DNA of 64,000 bases from Myotis daubentonii (taxonomy: Eukaryota; Chordata; Mammalia; Chiroptera; Vespertilionidae). The translations under genes and the position numbers were made by a program. The DNA lies in the NCBI RefSeq assembly GCF_963259705.1, contig NC_081841.1, positions 117,251,033 through 117,315,032 of the forward strand. The letters run 5' to 3'. Below are positions 33,694 to 45,660 of this stretch, in pieces (position 1 is the stretch's first letter; each line of letters opens with the position of its first letter). The notes below the pieces were generated by a model, which was not told where the DNA came from, searched no databases, and worked only from the letters and a program-made list of their open reading frames with translations.

Positions 33694-34027
33694 ACCTACA
33701 AGGATAGGGCTGGCAGCTGAACACAGTTTATGGTTTTCTCATTTAAAAGAGGTATTCCCTTAGATAGGGGAAGAACTCAAAAGAATATTCAGTAGCTTTC
33801 CAGGTGTGTCCTTTCAGGATTGTGTTCTCCACTGATTGGTTGGCACCAGGGCAGGGAGTCATTATTCAATGCAGCTGGTCCTGAGGTCAGCTGTGGTAGA
33901 TTTTGTTGCTCTTCTGTGCTTGAGCTGATATACAACTGAGGCATAGATGTTATCTCTAGGGAGAAAAGGTCAGGGGGTTCAAACTGCATGCCAGAAATAT
34001 GCTAGGGGAGGAAAAGTCACCCTTAGA

Positions 34028-34249
34028 CAGTGGTTCTCAACCTTGGCTGCACATTAGAATCACCTTGGAATCTTTTTAAAATCCTGATTTCTGGGCCTCA
34101 TCCTCCAGAAATTCTGTTTCTTTGTTATGGGGTGGGGCCACAACATGAGTAACAAAGAAACAGAATTTCCGGAGGATGAGGCCCAGAAATCAGGATTTTA
34201 AAAAGATTCCCAGGTGATTCTAATGTGCAGCCAAGGTTGAGAACCACTG
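34028..34249. mobile_element. Palindromic hAT-Charlie-like MITE, copy 2
   Basis: Near-identical 222-bp sister of the element at 33472, with its own 8-bp duplication (cccttaga / ccctaaga, one mismatch), so it is a separate insertion and not a segmental copy. Confidence 0.88.
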
Positions 34250-34754
34250 CCCTAAGAGAAAGGTCCCACCCTATAATTGTTCTTTGCTATGAACCTGGTG
34301 CATCCCTGGTGACCTTCTGTACCTGGTCTATTGTCTTCTGTACTCTGATCATGTCTTACTGTCTACCACAATTTCAAGACCAACCTTTGATGAGAGTAGG
34401 TGTTTTAGAGGACACTTCTTCACTTCTTCACTCCGGAGGTATGCACATAAGCCTGAGCACAGAGAGGGGCAACTCCCTCAGAAGCAGACCAGCCAAAAAG
34501 CAGCAGAGGTGGATATTCTGGGTACCTGGGGGAGGTGGTACTAGTTTATAGTGTCAGAATGGGGGCCTACACTGTGTGGTGAGGAAGACATCCTGGAAAC
34601 CCTCAAGTTGCCCTACCCAGGTGGTTAACACTCATGAATACACCTTGAAGAGACACAAAAGAGCAGGGAGTTTGTAACACTAGTTCACTTTAGGACTATT
34701 TTGTTCTCTGTATTACCAGGGCCTAGGGGAGCTGAATGAGTAAGCAAATGATGC

Positions 34755-34985
34755 CCTATCTTGGTTGCTAAGTTGGTTGGAGCATTATCCCATACACCAA
34801 AAGGTTGCAAGTTCACTTCCCAGTCAGGGCACATACTTAGGTTGCCAGTTCAATCCTTGATTGGGGCACATATGGGAAGCAACCAACTGATGTTTTTCTC
34901 TCACATTGTTGTTTCTCTCTCTCTCTCTCTTTCTCTTTCTCTCTCTCTTTCTTTCTCCCTTTGTCTCTCTCTAAAAAAATATCAG
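34755..34985 (+). mobile_element. Old tRNA-derived SINE
   Basis: Head with A-box-like 'ggttgctaagttggttggag' and B-box-like 'ggttgcaagttcacttccca', then 'cagtcagggcacatacttag', a 'gggaagcaaccaactgatgt' body and a (TCTC)n stretch. Diverged from the young Ves copies. Confidence 0.75.
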
Positions 34986-35727
34986 TGAAAACATATCCTC
35001 TGGTAAGGATTTAAAACAAAAAGAGTAAGTAAGGATATACCCTGACAAATGGAGGCCCCAGACATTAAGGTGGTATTTTCTGAAGCATCAGCCAAGAGAA
35101 AAATTATAACTCAAAGTTCCAGGGCCATCACAGTGGGGATAATAAAGATCTGGGGTCTAGAAGACTCAGAGGTGGATCATCAAGGGGAATTCCTTGTGGG
35201 GTAGGAGCTAATCAATACCCCAAATTAGAGAACCAGTTGATACTCACTACTAAGGACAACTCCTTGAGCAACTGAAATATCCAGGTGGATCATCTCACCT
35301 GGACAACTGATGATTTATAAAGAATCAGGACATTGAAGGTATGTCACCATGTTGCTATGGACATAAGATCATGATCCAACATTAAAGAATAAAGCAGTGA
35401 CAGTGCCAAAACACACCTTGGATGTTGTTCTACCCTCATAATGCACCCACAAGGCCAGGACCCAAATGGGCCTTCATCTAACTAATGATAATGTATAGGT
35501 CTCATAGCTATTTGGTAGGTGTGAAAAACAATATATCATAACTGCATGATATATGCAAACAATAGGCCATAACTGAGAGAGACCATTTTCATGTCATGGC
35601 ATCACTGTCTTGTTTAAATAGATACTGCTGCCCCAACTTTTGTGGTCCTTACCAATGACCATGGGTTAGCATGTGGGAAACCACAACTATTACTCTGATG
35701 GAAGAATTCAGGTCACCATTCTTATTT
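34986..35727. other. Unassigned intergenic sequence
   Basis: No gene or repeat family recognised. Confidence 0.4.
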
Positions 35728-35940
35728 TAAAATACATATTTATTTATTTCAAAGAGGAAGAAAGAGAGAGAGAGAGAGAAATCAATGATGAGAGAGAATC
35801 ATCAATAGGCTGCCTCCTGCATGCCACACAGTGGGGATCGAGCCAGCAACCCAAGCATGTGCCTGACCAGGAATTGAACCTGGGACTCTTCAGTCTGCAA
35901 GGCGACACTCTATCCACTGAGTCACACCGGCCACGGCTCA
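35728..35940 (-). mobile_element. Ves-type SINE
   Basis: Minus-strand SINE with head 'gccgtggccggtgtgactca', body and tail. Flanks share gtcaccattctt (left about 35712, right about 35941), consistent with a target duplication. It is moderately diverged. Confidence 0.85.
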
Positions 35941-36366
35941 TGTCACCATTCTTGATGTATATGACTGGCCCTCCCTCAGGACACAACCTGGACTTTCTCC
36001 ATATCATACCATCTATAGGAGGCAGCAGAAGTAAATAAAAGATGGAATAAACTTCCAGAAAAGCAAATACACACAACCACTCCCACTCTAAGTCAGAGGA
36101 CATGCTGTCTACCAAAGCAGGAAGAGCATATAGGAGCTATCAATAGGAAAAGAGGAGTATCCTCAATTCAACCTTTCCTTAATGCAGCTCAACATGGAGG
36201 GGTAGACATGGGGTAGATGTGGACATTATTCCATTGAGTACTTCTGTTTTCATTTCAGCAGCATGACTATGGGATCTATGAAGCTGGGGCCCAGCATCCT
36301 GTCTGAAGGAATGTGGATTCTGGACAGACCATAGTATCCCATTACCTCAAAGTTTCCTTTCCCCAG

Positions 36367-36525
36367 AACTCTTTCCATTTGCAACAGCATAGATGGACAT
36401 GGAGAGCATTATGCTAAGTGAAATAAGCCAGTTGGAGAAAGATAAGTATCACATAATCTCACTCATTTGTGGAATATAATGAACAACATAAACTGATGAA
36501 CAAAAATAGAGCCAAAGGAAAAAAA
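36367..36525 (+). mobile_element. L1 3'-end fragment
   Basis: 'tttccatttgcaacagcata' and 'gagcattatgctaagtgaaa' are the end of L1 ORF2, also found at 46310 and 54665 in this window. It is strongly 5'-truncated. Confidence 0.85.
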
Positions 36526-36675
36526 TATTTTAGAATATCATAGAAGTAATCCTGTTATTTGCAGATTTTAAATATTTCCTACAACTTTTGTGATATTTTA
36601 CTATGTTACTACAGTTTTGGTAATATTATTATATTTAAAATATTTTTTTGAAATATTAATATTTATTGCATGTAA

Positions 36676-36886
36676 TCTAATATAATAATAGAGGAATATG
36701 CAAATTAGCCAGTATGCTGTAATATCATGACCAATCTATAAGCTGAGAAGAGCTACAGGAGGGCAGGGCAGTGGGCAAAGAGCTACAGGAGGGCAGGGCA
36801 GTGGGCGGAGAGCTACAGGAGGGCAGGGCAGCAAGCTACCAGCTATGGGAGCTACTCATGCACAGATTCGTGTTCAGGGGTACTAG
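36676..36886 (+). mobile_element. Short Helitron with internal triplication
   Basis: It starts TCTAATATAATAATAGAGGA after A and ends CTAG before T (211 bp). Inside are three copies of about 32 bp around 'agctacaggagggcagggca' at about 36749-36832. The flanks on both sides are diverged copies of the same ~55-bp AT-rich sequence. Confidence 0.82.
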
Positions 36887-37249
36887 TATTATTATATTTT
36901 AAATAATTTTTCTTGAAATATTAATGTTTATTGCATGTAAATGGCTAATTATTTTGTATATAAAATCTGGTAATAGATTTATTTTGTATATTGTAAAAAA
37001 AAAAAAAAAAAAAAGAGAGAGAGATGGGGGGAAAAAAAGTTTCCTTTCCCCTAGAATGGTTTGGGCAAATCTTGAACTCCAGCCCCACAAGGGATGATAG
37101 TGGGAGGAGACATATGCAGACCATAGGAAATAAGTGGGAGTATTTTTTCACAACCAGCTCCCAAACCATGACCTATGGAAATTGAACCTCTGAAAGCACT
37201 GTGGCAGGCACTGCTTTACTGCCCTTTTTCAATAGAACTAGAATTATTA

Positions 37250-37474
37250 TTATTTTTTTTAATATATTTTATTGAGTTTTTACAGAGCGGAAAGGAGAGA
37301 GATAGAGAGTTAGAAACATCGATGAGAGAGAAACATCCACCAGCTGCCTCCTTCACACTCCCCACTGGGGATGTGCCCGCAACCAGGGCACATGCCCCTG
37401 ACCAGAATCGAACCTGGGACCTTTCAGTCCGCAGGCCAACGCTCTATCCACTGAGCCAAACTGGCTTCGGCAGG
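37250..37474 (-). mobile_element. Ves SINE
   Basis: Full-length Ves on the minus strand. Target duplication actagaattatta at 37237-37249 and 37475-37487. Confidence 0.93.
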
Positions 37475-37487
37475 ACTAGAATTATTA

Positions 37488-38556
37488 GCTGGGCATATAG
37501 ATGATCTGAATAGACCACATTTCCCAGCCTCTCTTGTAGCTTGAAACTTTCCTGTCATGGGGATGTGAGTAAAAGTTAGGTGTGCACCTTCTTGGTCATA
37601 CCCTCAAATGGAAATGGCTCTCCCTCCCCACTACTTTCTCCCCTTTCCACTGGTGGAAATGCCATACCCAGACACAGGAGGATCTTCCCACAGGGATGGT
37701 GGAATAAAAAGATAGAAGAAGCCTGGCCTGCTGATGGCTTTATAAAACAGAGCCTCCATATCTATTTGAACTTTTACATGCAAAAGAAATACAATGTTTA
37801 AGTCAACATTCTTCTGAATGTCTTTTGTCCTCAGCCAAACCAATATCCAACTAATAAGTGACTCAAAAAAATGGGAAGTAAGTGGAGTCTGGTAATTTCA
37901 GAGAATTGAGAGAACATAGGATAGGTGGCTGAGAAAGATCAAGGACGATGTGAGTTGAAATCTAATGGTAAAATTGCTGCAAGGCAATTGGATCAGCCAC
38001 CACCATCAAATATTGCCCCAGAGAACCAAATGCCAGGGAGTGGGGAGAAGGACCTCCCTGGGTGTCCCATACTACTCCTGGTGATAATCTTGCTACAATA
38101 GTGTCCTGAAATTGGCATCAACCCCCCACAGGTAGTGGGGGAGCCATAAGGGTGTGACTAGGTGAGCCCCATTCTATGAGGGTTGACTAGGGATATTCAA
38201 AGAACTATGTGGAAACAGACAACATCATGCTAAGGCACACTTCAAGGAAACTATAGGCAAACATAAGCCAGGTCCTTACCTAGTAAACAGAGGCTCTTGA
38301 GAGAAACACACCTACACATTCCAACCTTCTGGAGTGCTAAGGGTGAACTATACCAGCTTAGGAATGGCTTGGCCACCACAACCTTGACTGACAGGTAGAT
38401 CCACTAGAGATTTGTATAAAAGAGAAGGTTCTGAGTTCCTGGTACCTGTTAACCTAACAACAGTATAAAAAGCAGTATACCTATGCCTATGGGTACCTCT
38501 GGTCTGGAAGATTTCTCACTCCTATGTACATAGCTGGGAATAATGAATCTCAGGTA
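37488..38556. other. Unassigned intergenic sequence
   Basis: About 1.07 kb with no open frame of note and no repeat family I can name. Confidence 0.4.
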
Positions 38557-39712
38557 TCCTATCTAATAAAAGAGCAATATGCAAATTAACAGTCATTCCC
38601 TCACTCAGTCACTCCCTCACTATGTCACAAAGATGGCGGTGGCCACGGAGCTGGAGTGAACAGGGAGTTTGGATTGCCCTGGTGATGGAGGAAGCCAAGC
38701 TTTCTGCCTGCTCTGGCCAGGCCTGAGCTCTGCTCAAGGCTATAAAGTTTAAATTATAGAAGATAAATAAATCCCAGATACCTGCTTCCAGCCCAGGGCG
38801 TGGCCAGCCTGAAAATGGCCCTCAGCCCCTCACCCAGGCTGGCCACACCCCCATGGGGTGAGGGTCCCCACTGGGGGGCTTGGCTACCCTGAAAACAGCC
38901 ATCAGCCCCTCACCCAGGCTGGCCAGGCACCCCAGCGGGACAACCCCCCCCGAAGGGGCTGTGGCCAGCATGAAAATGGCCCTCAGCCCCTCACCTAGGC
39001 TGGCCAGGCACCCCAGTAGGGACCCCAACCCTGAAGGGGCTGTGGCCAGTCTAAAAACAGCCCTCAGCCCCTCACCCAGGCTGACCACACCCCCATGGGG
39101 TGAGGGTCCCCACTGGGGGGTTTGACCAGCCTGCAAACAGCCATCAGCCCCTCACCCAGGCTGGCCAGGCACCCCAGCAGGACCCCTGATCCAGGACACC
39201 TTTTAGGGCAAACCCGCTGGCTCCCACCCATGCACCAGGCCTCTATCCTATATAATAAAAGGGTACTATGCAAATTGACCCTAACAGCAGAGCAACTGGG
39301 AATGACTGGTCACTATGACACACACTGACCACCAGGGGGCAGATGCTCAATGCAGGAGCTGCCCCCTGGTGGTCAGTGTGCTCCCACAGAGGGAGCTCTG
39401 CTCAGCCGCAAGCCAGGCTGATGGCTGCCAGCACAGCGGTGGTGGCAGGAGCTTCTCCCGCCTCCCCAGCAGCACTAAGAATGTCTGACTGCAGCTTAGG
39501 TCTGCTCCCCGCTGGCAAGTGGACATCCCCTGTGGGCTCCTGGGCTGCCAGAGGGATGTCTGACTGCCAGCTTAGGCTCGACCCCCCCGGGGATCGGGCC
39601 TAAGCCAGCAGGTGGACATCCCCTGAGGGGTCCCAGACTGCGAGAGGGCACAGGCCAGGCTGAGGGACCCCCGCCCCCCAAGTGCTCAAATTTTTGTGCA
39701 CCGGGCCTCTAG
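38557..39712 (+). mobile_element. Composite HeliBat-type Helitron (two units head to tail)
   Basis: Unit 1 (38557-39245) starts TCCTATCTAATAAAAGAGCA after A. Its 3' end 'gcaccaggcctcta' runs straight into unit 2 (39246-39712), which starts TCCTATATAATAAAAGGGTA and ends with CTAG at 39709-39712 before T. Unit 1 contains five imperfect tandem copies (38816-39200) of about 80 bp around 'cctcacccaggctggccagg'. Both unit types recur in the Helitron at 24243, and unit 2 is related to the one at 51239. No Helitron protein is encoded. Confidence 0.9.
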
Positions 39713-39836
39713 TACCTCCATAAGCAACAAGGATTCATCGGGTAGCCAGGTCTAATCACATTGACTATAACCCTGATCTCACATATCTCTTGTCCAGATC
39801 TTGTTTGCTGGTTCCATACTAAAAAAAGAAGGCATG

Positions 39837-40063
39837 GCCCTGACTGGTTTGGCTCAGTGGATAGAGCATTGGCCTGGGAACTGAAGGGTCCCGGGTTTGA
39901 TTCCAGTCAAGGGCATGTACCTTGGTTGCGGGCACATCCCCAGTGTGGGATGTGCAGGAGGCACCCGATCGAAGTTTCTCTCTCATCGATGTTTCTAACT
40001 CTCTATCCCTTTCCCTTCCTCTCTGTAAAAACTCAATAAAAATATTTTTTTTTTTAAAAAAAG
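39837..40063 (+). mobile_element. Ves SINE
   Basis: Full-length Ves with the target duplication gaaggcatg at 39828-39836 and 40064-40072. Confidence 0.92.
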
Positions 40064-40073
40064 GAAGGCATGA

Positions 40074-40110
40074 AGGGAGGGAGGGAGGGAGGGAGGGAGG
40101 GAGGGAGGAA
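40074..40110. repeat. (GGGA)n microsatellite
   Basis: About nine GGGA units immediately after the SINE duplication. Confidence 0.95.
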
Positions 40111-40534
40111 GGAACCTCAGCTGGGACCTGGCATTCAGGTGTTATGCTATGTGCTGCACAATGTCAGGAAGCACCGTTCACATAGATTCCAGTACTGATG
40201 GCATTTCCTGGAACTGTGCATTGTTTATGTACTGACCTCAGGTGAATCCAAGTAATCAAGACCAGAGTCCAGAACCCTATCAGTAGAGATGGCCTGCCTG
40301 GCTCAATGTTGATGAGGGTCCATGTGACCAACCTTGAATTCAGGCTGTGTAGAGAAGGAAGAGAGGCCACTGTGGGCTGTGAGACTGGGAGAAATAAAGA
40401 AGGGTTCCAGGGACTGAAGACCCCTAGGAGGACCAAGAATAGGGACTGAGGGTGTGGGGGAACAGGAAAAACCTTGCCATCTTCCTCAAAACTGATATTT
40501 AGACTTAAGTCTCATGTACAAAAAACCCCTGCTG

Positions 40535-40690
40535 TATAACGTTGGGTACATTACTTAATCTCTGCAGACTTGTTTGCTCTTCTATAAAATACCCAACTCA
40601 CAGGGTGATTGTGAGGATTAAACAAGGTAACCTGAGCAAAGCCCATGCTGGGGCCTGGCATGGGGTTGATGCTCAGCAAACACTGGTTTC
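40535..40690 (+). mobile_element. MIR SINE
   Basis: 'acattacttaatctctgcag', 'tcttctataaaatacccaac', 'gtgattgtgaggattaaaca' and 'ctggcatggggttgatgctc' follow the MIR consensus in order. It is an ancient mammalian repeat. Confidence 0.8.
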
Positions 40691-41186
40691 CTCTCATTTC
40701 CCTCATCAGGTCTTCAGATTTCCTGAGATTGTCTGCAAAACTGTTCTGAACAAACAAAGAACCACAGTGTTAGAGGCTAGAAGAGATGAGCAGTGGGGCA
40801 GAGAACAAGACACAGGTATATGGAAGGGAGAGGAAAGGCGTGCTGGATGCCCACTTGCTTTCCTATGATTAAGACCTCACAAATTAAGTCTGTCTTGTGG
40901 GAGCTCCACTTCCCCAGCACCCACTTTCTCCAAGGGATTTAACTTTGATCCATACCACTCCACTGGGGCTGCACTTAAATGCTCAGTCCTACTACCTTTC
41001 TGAGTCTAGTGCCCCATGCAGGGTTAGGCTCATTGAGCTCAATAAATCTTTGTGAAATTAAAATGTCTGTCTTCTCTTGTGGTCATCACTGTAACCAGAT
41101 GATCAAACTTAGCTCTGATAATAGTGGGATAGATTGTGGTAGCATAGTTAACCCTGTGACCTCTAAGCAACATAGAACTGTACACT

Positions 41187-41229
<43 letters not shown>

Positions 41230-42177
41230 TTTTAAGGTTATTTTTATTTACAAGTTTTGAAAACTATACATTTTTTACATGCGTTATTTGTGCAAAGTTA
41301 AATTTAGAAGAATGATAAATGCACACAAGGTGACAATGGAACATTTAGACAAAATATTTATAAGCCTTGTCCCACACTGCTACTTAAAAGGTACTATTTA
41401 AAAGTATGAATATCCAAAGAAAGATTGCAAACTTTTACTTTAAGGTTCTTATACTGAAAGGAAAGAAGAAACTAAAGCATGCAGCATTAATTCAGGATTT
41501 ATGTGGAAAGTAGTTTGCCACCGATATGCTTCTTTCATTGGGTTAAAACTCTATAAAATGAGGGGAGATTTTAAATTTGTTCATTTAAGGTAGCACTGTT
41601 CCTTTTAAAAGATTAAAGGATCACATACCTTCCCCACCCTAAAAATATGTTTCCATTCCACAGCTCTTTAAAAAGTAAAACCCAGACAACTTCCAGTACA
41701 GTAGTCCTAAGTAGCCATCAAAAGAGATACAACCATCTGAGGCTTAACTACCTAGTACACATCAGCAAAAACAAAACGTCCTCCCTGTGGTCCCCCCCCC
41801 CCCCCCAAATTTTCAATCTGGTGTTGGTTGAATCCATGGATGTGGTACCTGTGGCTATCGAAGGCTGACTTCTGAAACTTAGCATGGGTGAATATCTTGC
41901 AAGGAGAGGATATGTCAGTTACTACAATGATTGTACTCCTTTGGCTGAGTCCTTTAACATTCTCCTTCCTACTAAAAAAACCACCTTGTAATGCACATTG
42001 TTAGATCTTAGAAACATAGCATTTTTAACTTTCATCTCTTTCAAAATGGATGTTTATATGGATTTGTTTCCCTGTTTTCTATAGGCCATATTCCAAATGT
42101 TCACTTTTAAGTCCAACACAAGTATCTCAGCTAGGATGAAACACTTGAATCATTCTGTTAAAAATAACATCCTGGGG
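40691..42177. other. Intergenic sequence with (ATTT)n
   Basis: No gene recognised. A tetranucleotide run of about eleven TTTA/ATTT units occupies 41189-41233, and a short poly(C) is present at 41792-41806. Confidence 0.5.
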
Positions 42178-44081
42178 GGAAAAAGATGGCAACTGGCAGG
42201 ATGGCAGTGAGGAAGAGAGTGTGAGAGAGTGAGGGAATGAAAGGGGAGTGTGTGGACATGTGGTGTGTGTGTGTGTGAAAGTGAGGAACAAATAGATCCT
42301 GCAGGACTTTCGAGGGCTGGAAAACTGGGCTGTCTTGGATGGCAAGACCCCACTGCTGCTGCAGGCACTCCCTGATGGCCGGCACTGGTACAAAAGCCAT
42401 GCCATCTTGAAGCACAGAGCTGCTGTGACTGGGAGCCCAGCCTCACCACCAGCCAGACTGACCTCAGGCACAAACCAGGACCCTACAGCCTCTCTGGACA
42501 GACCTATTACCACAGCTGCAGACCCTCGGACACCGAGACATCAGCCATCCCAGCCACAGGCTCCAGTTAATCCCGGAACACGTTCCTCTCCTGCTGATCC
42601 ACTGTAGTGGAATATGTCCTGCACATCCCATGGTGCATGAGCGGGCCTCCTGCCAACAGGGGGCCCACCAACTCCACCAGGCCCCCAAGTGCCCATGACT
42701 CTGATACTTGAAGCACACAAACGGGACTGCAGCCAACCCGCCCCCAAGTGCACCCATGAATCTGCCTCTTGGTGCACACATGGGGCTGCTGCTGCCAACT
42801 CACAGCATCCGCACTGCCTGCTTCCGAGCACCCGTGACTCTGCCTCTCGGCATCTGTGTACAGGGCTGCTGTCGAAGCATGGTGGCCACAACATCTGCCA
42901 CCAAGCACACCCATGACTCTGCCTCTAGGCACGGGTGCATGAGGTTGCTGTTAACATGCTGCAGCCTCGTCACATGGCCCCGAGCACCCGTGAGTCTGCC
43001 TCTCAGACACACGTGGGGTTCCTGCTGACCCACCATGGCCAGGTATCTCAGTGCCTGAGCTCTCCCATGATTCTCAGGGTGTGTGATGCCCCCACCAAGC
43101 CCACCACCACATCTCAGGCACCCACAAATGGGCGCTTGGACACTTCAGTGATAGCAAAATGGGGAGACAACGAAACAATGACCAAAGGAAAGAAAAGGAG
43201 GAATCGCCCCCCCCCCCCCCCCACCAAAGAACTAAATGAACTAGAGGCATATAATATGTCAGAAAAACAATTCAGAGTAATGGTCATACAGTTCATAAAC
43301 TGGATGGATGAAAAAATCAACAACCTATGTAAGAATCAGAAATAAATCAAAAGTGATATAGCTACAATAGAAAAACACGATGGAAGGTTTCAACAGTAGG
43401 CTGGAAGAAGCAGAGGCCCGACTTAGTGAGTGAGAAGATAAGGAAGAGAAACAAGCCCAATCTAAACAGCAATTGGAGAAAAAAATATTAGAAAACAGGA
43501 GGACAGCCTAAGGGAGATTTGGGACAACATGTAACGAAGTAACATACATATAATAGGGGTTCCAGAAGGACAAGAAGAGTAGCACGGACTAGAGGACCTA
43601 TTTGAAAAAATAATGACAAAAAACTTCCCTGATATGAGAAAGAAAAGTCACACAAGCACAGAGAGTTCCAAACAAGACAAACCCCAAAAGACCAACATCA
43701 AGTCATATTGTAATTACAATGGCAAATGTTAACAACAAAGAGAAAATCTTAAGGTCTGCAAGGGAGAGACAGAGAGTTACCTACAAAGGATCTCCCATTA
43801 GATTATCAAATAATTTCTAAATAGAAATCATCAATCCAGAAGGGGATGGAATGAAGTATAAAAAGTGATGAATAGCAAGGGACTGAATCCAAGAATACTC
43901 TATCCACCAAAGGTATGAATCAACATTGCAGGTGAAATCAGGAGCTTCACAGACAAAAAAAAAAAATGCTAAGGGAGTTTATCACTACCAAGCCAGCAAT
44001 GCAAGAAATGCTAAAGGTACTGTTGTAAAAAGAAGAAATAGAAAGGGAAGAAGAAACACAGGCAAAAAGAATAAAAATGGC

Positions 44082-44278
44082 GCCCTAACTGGTTTGGATC
44101 AATGGATAGAGCATCGGCCTGTGGACTCAAGGGTCCCAGGTTCGATTCTGGTCAAGGGCATGTACCTTGGTTGTGGGCACATACCCAGTCGGGAGTGTGC
44201 AGGAGGCAGCTGATCGATGTTTCTCTCTCATCAATGTTTCTAACTCTCTATCCCTCTCCCTTCCTCTCTGTAAAAAAT

Positions 44279-44336
<58 letters not shown>

Positions 44337-44344
44337 AAATTTTA
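44082..44344 (+). mobile_element. Ves SINE with (TA)n tail
   Basis: Full Ves with a (TA)n expansion at about 44285-44333. Perfect 18-bp duplication aaaaagaataaaaatggc at 44064-44081 and 44345-44362. It sits at the L1 ORF1/ORF2 boundary. Confidence 0.93.
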
Positions 44345-45426
44345 AAAAAGAATAAAAATGGCTTCAAACAAGTAATTATCAATAATAACATTAAATGTAA
44401 ATGGACTGAATGTTCTCATCAAAAAACATAGAGTAGCTAAATGAATAAAAAAACATGACCCATATATATTCTGTCTAGGGGAAACCCACCTCAGAACAAG
44501 GGACTCACACAGACTGAAAGTGAAGGGATGGAAAAATATTTTTCAGACAAATGGAAATGAAAAAAAAGCAAGGGTAGCAATACATATACCTGACAAAATA
44601 AACCTCAAAGTGAAGGTCATAACAAAATACAAGGAAGGCCACTTCATAATTCTGAAGGGATCAATACAAAAAGAGGATATAACTCTGGTAAACATATATG
44701 CACCCAATGCAGGAACACCCAAATACATAAAAAAACATCTGGAAGATATCAGGGGAGAGAGTGAAAGCAATACAATCATAGTAGAGGACTTTAATACCTC
44801 ATTGACATCACTGGATAAATCCTTTAGACAAAATATCAGAAAAGAAACGGCAATCCTAAATGATTCACTAGGTTAGAAGGACTTAATCAACAACTTCAGA
44901 ACATTCTACCACAAAGCTACAGAATACACATTCTTCTCAAGTGCACATGGGACATTTTCAAAGATAGACCACATATTGGGACACAGGCAAAGTATCTCCA
45001 AATTGAAGAAGATTGAAATTATATTAAGCATCTTCTCAGATCACAATGGCAGAATATTAGAAATAAACTACAATAAAAACAACAACAAATACTCAAACAT
45101 TTGGAGGCTAAGTAGCATGTTATTAAACAATGATTTTGTTTCCAAAGAGATCAAAGAAGAAATAAAAAATTTAACAAAGGAGGCAAGAGCATACAATGGA
45201 ATCAAGACAGTCTCTTCATTAAATGGTGCTGGGAAAATTGGTCAGATACAAGAAAAAAAAATAATGAAAGTAGACCACCAACTTACACCATACACAAAAA
45301 TAAACTCAAAATGGATAAAGGACTTAAACATAAGATGGGAATCCATAAAAATCTTACAGGAATCCACAAGCAGAAAAATCTCAGACATATGCTGAAGCAA
45401 TATCTTCACTGATACAGCTCCTAGGG

Positions 45427-45660
45427 CAGTGATGGTGAACCTTTTGAGCTCGGTTTGTCAGCATTTTGAAAAACCCTAACTTAACTCTGGTGCCATGTGA
45501 CATATAGAAATTTTTTGATATTTTCAACCATAGTAAAACAAAGATTTATATTTTTGATATGTATTTTATATATTTAAATGTCATTTAATAAAGAAAAATC
45601 AACCAAGAAATGAGTTCACCCATCACCTCTGACATGCGTGTCATAGGTTCGCCATCACTG
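45427..45660. mobile_element. hAT MITE in L1 ORF2
   Basis: 234 bp with ends cagtgatggtgaacctttt and aggttcgccatcactg, AT-rich inside. 8-bp target duplication tcctaggg / tcctaacg (two mismatches). It interrupts the L1 ORF2 C-terminal region. Confidence 0.88.

Noticed and set aside
38580..38720. 'aagatggcggtggccacgga' in a Helitron as a captured host first exon
   Set aside because: HeliBats do capture gene pieces, but the open frame stops after a few codons and I cannot identify a donor gene without a search.
42127..43036. Several 100-130-residue frames in both directions
   Set aside because: They overlap in the GC-rich 5' UTR of L1 copy 'a' and have no domains.
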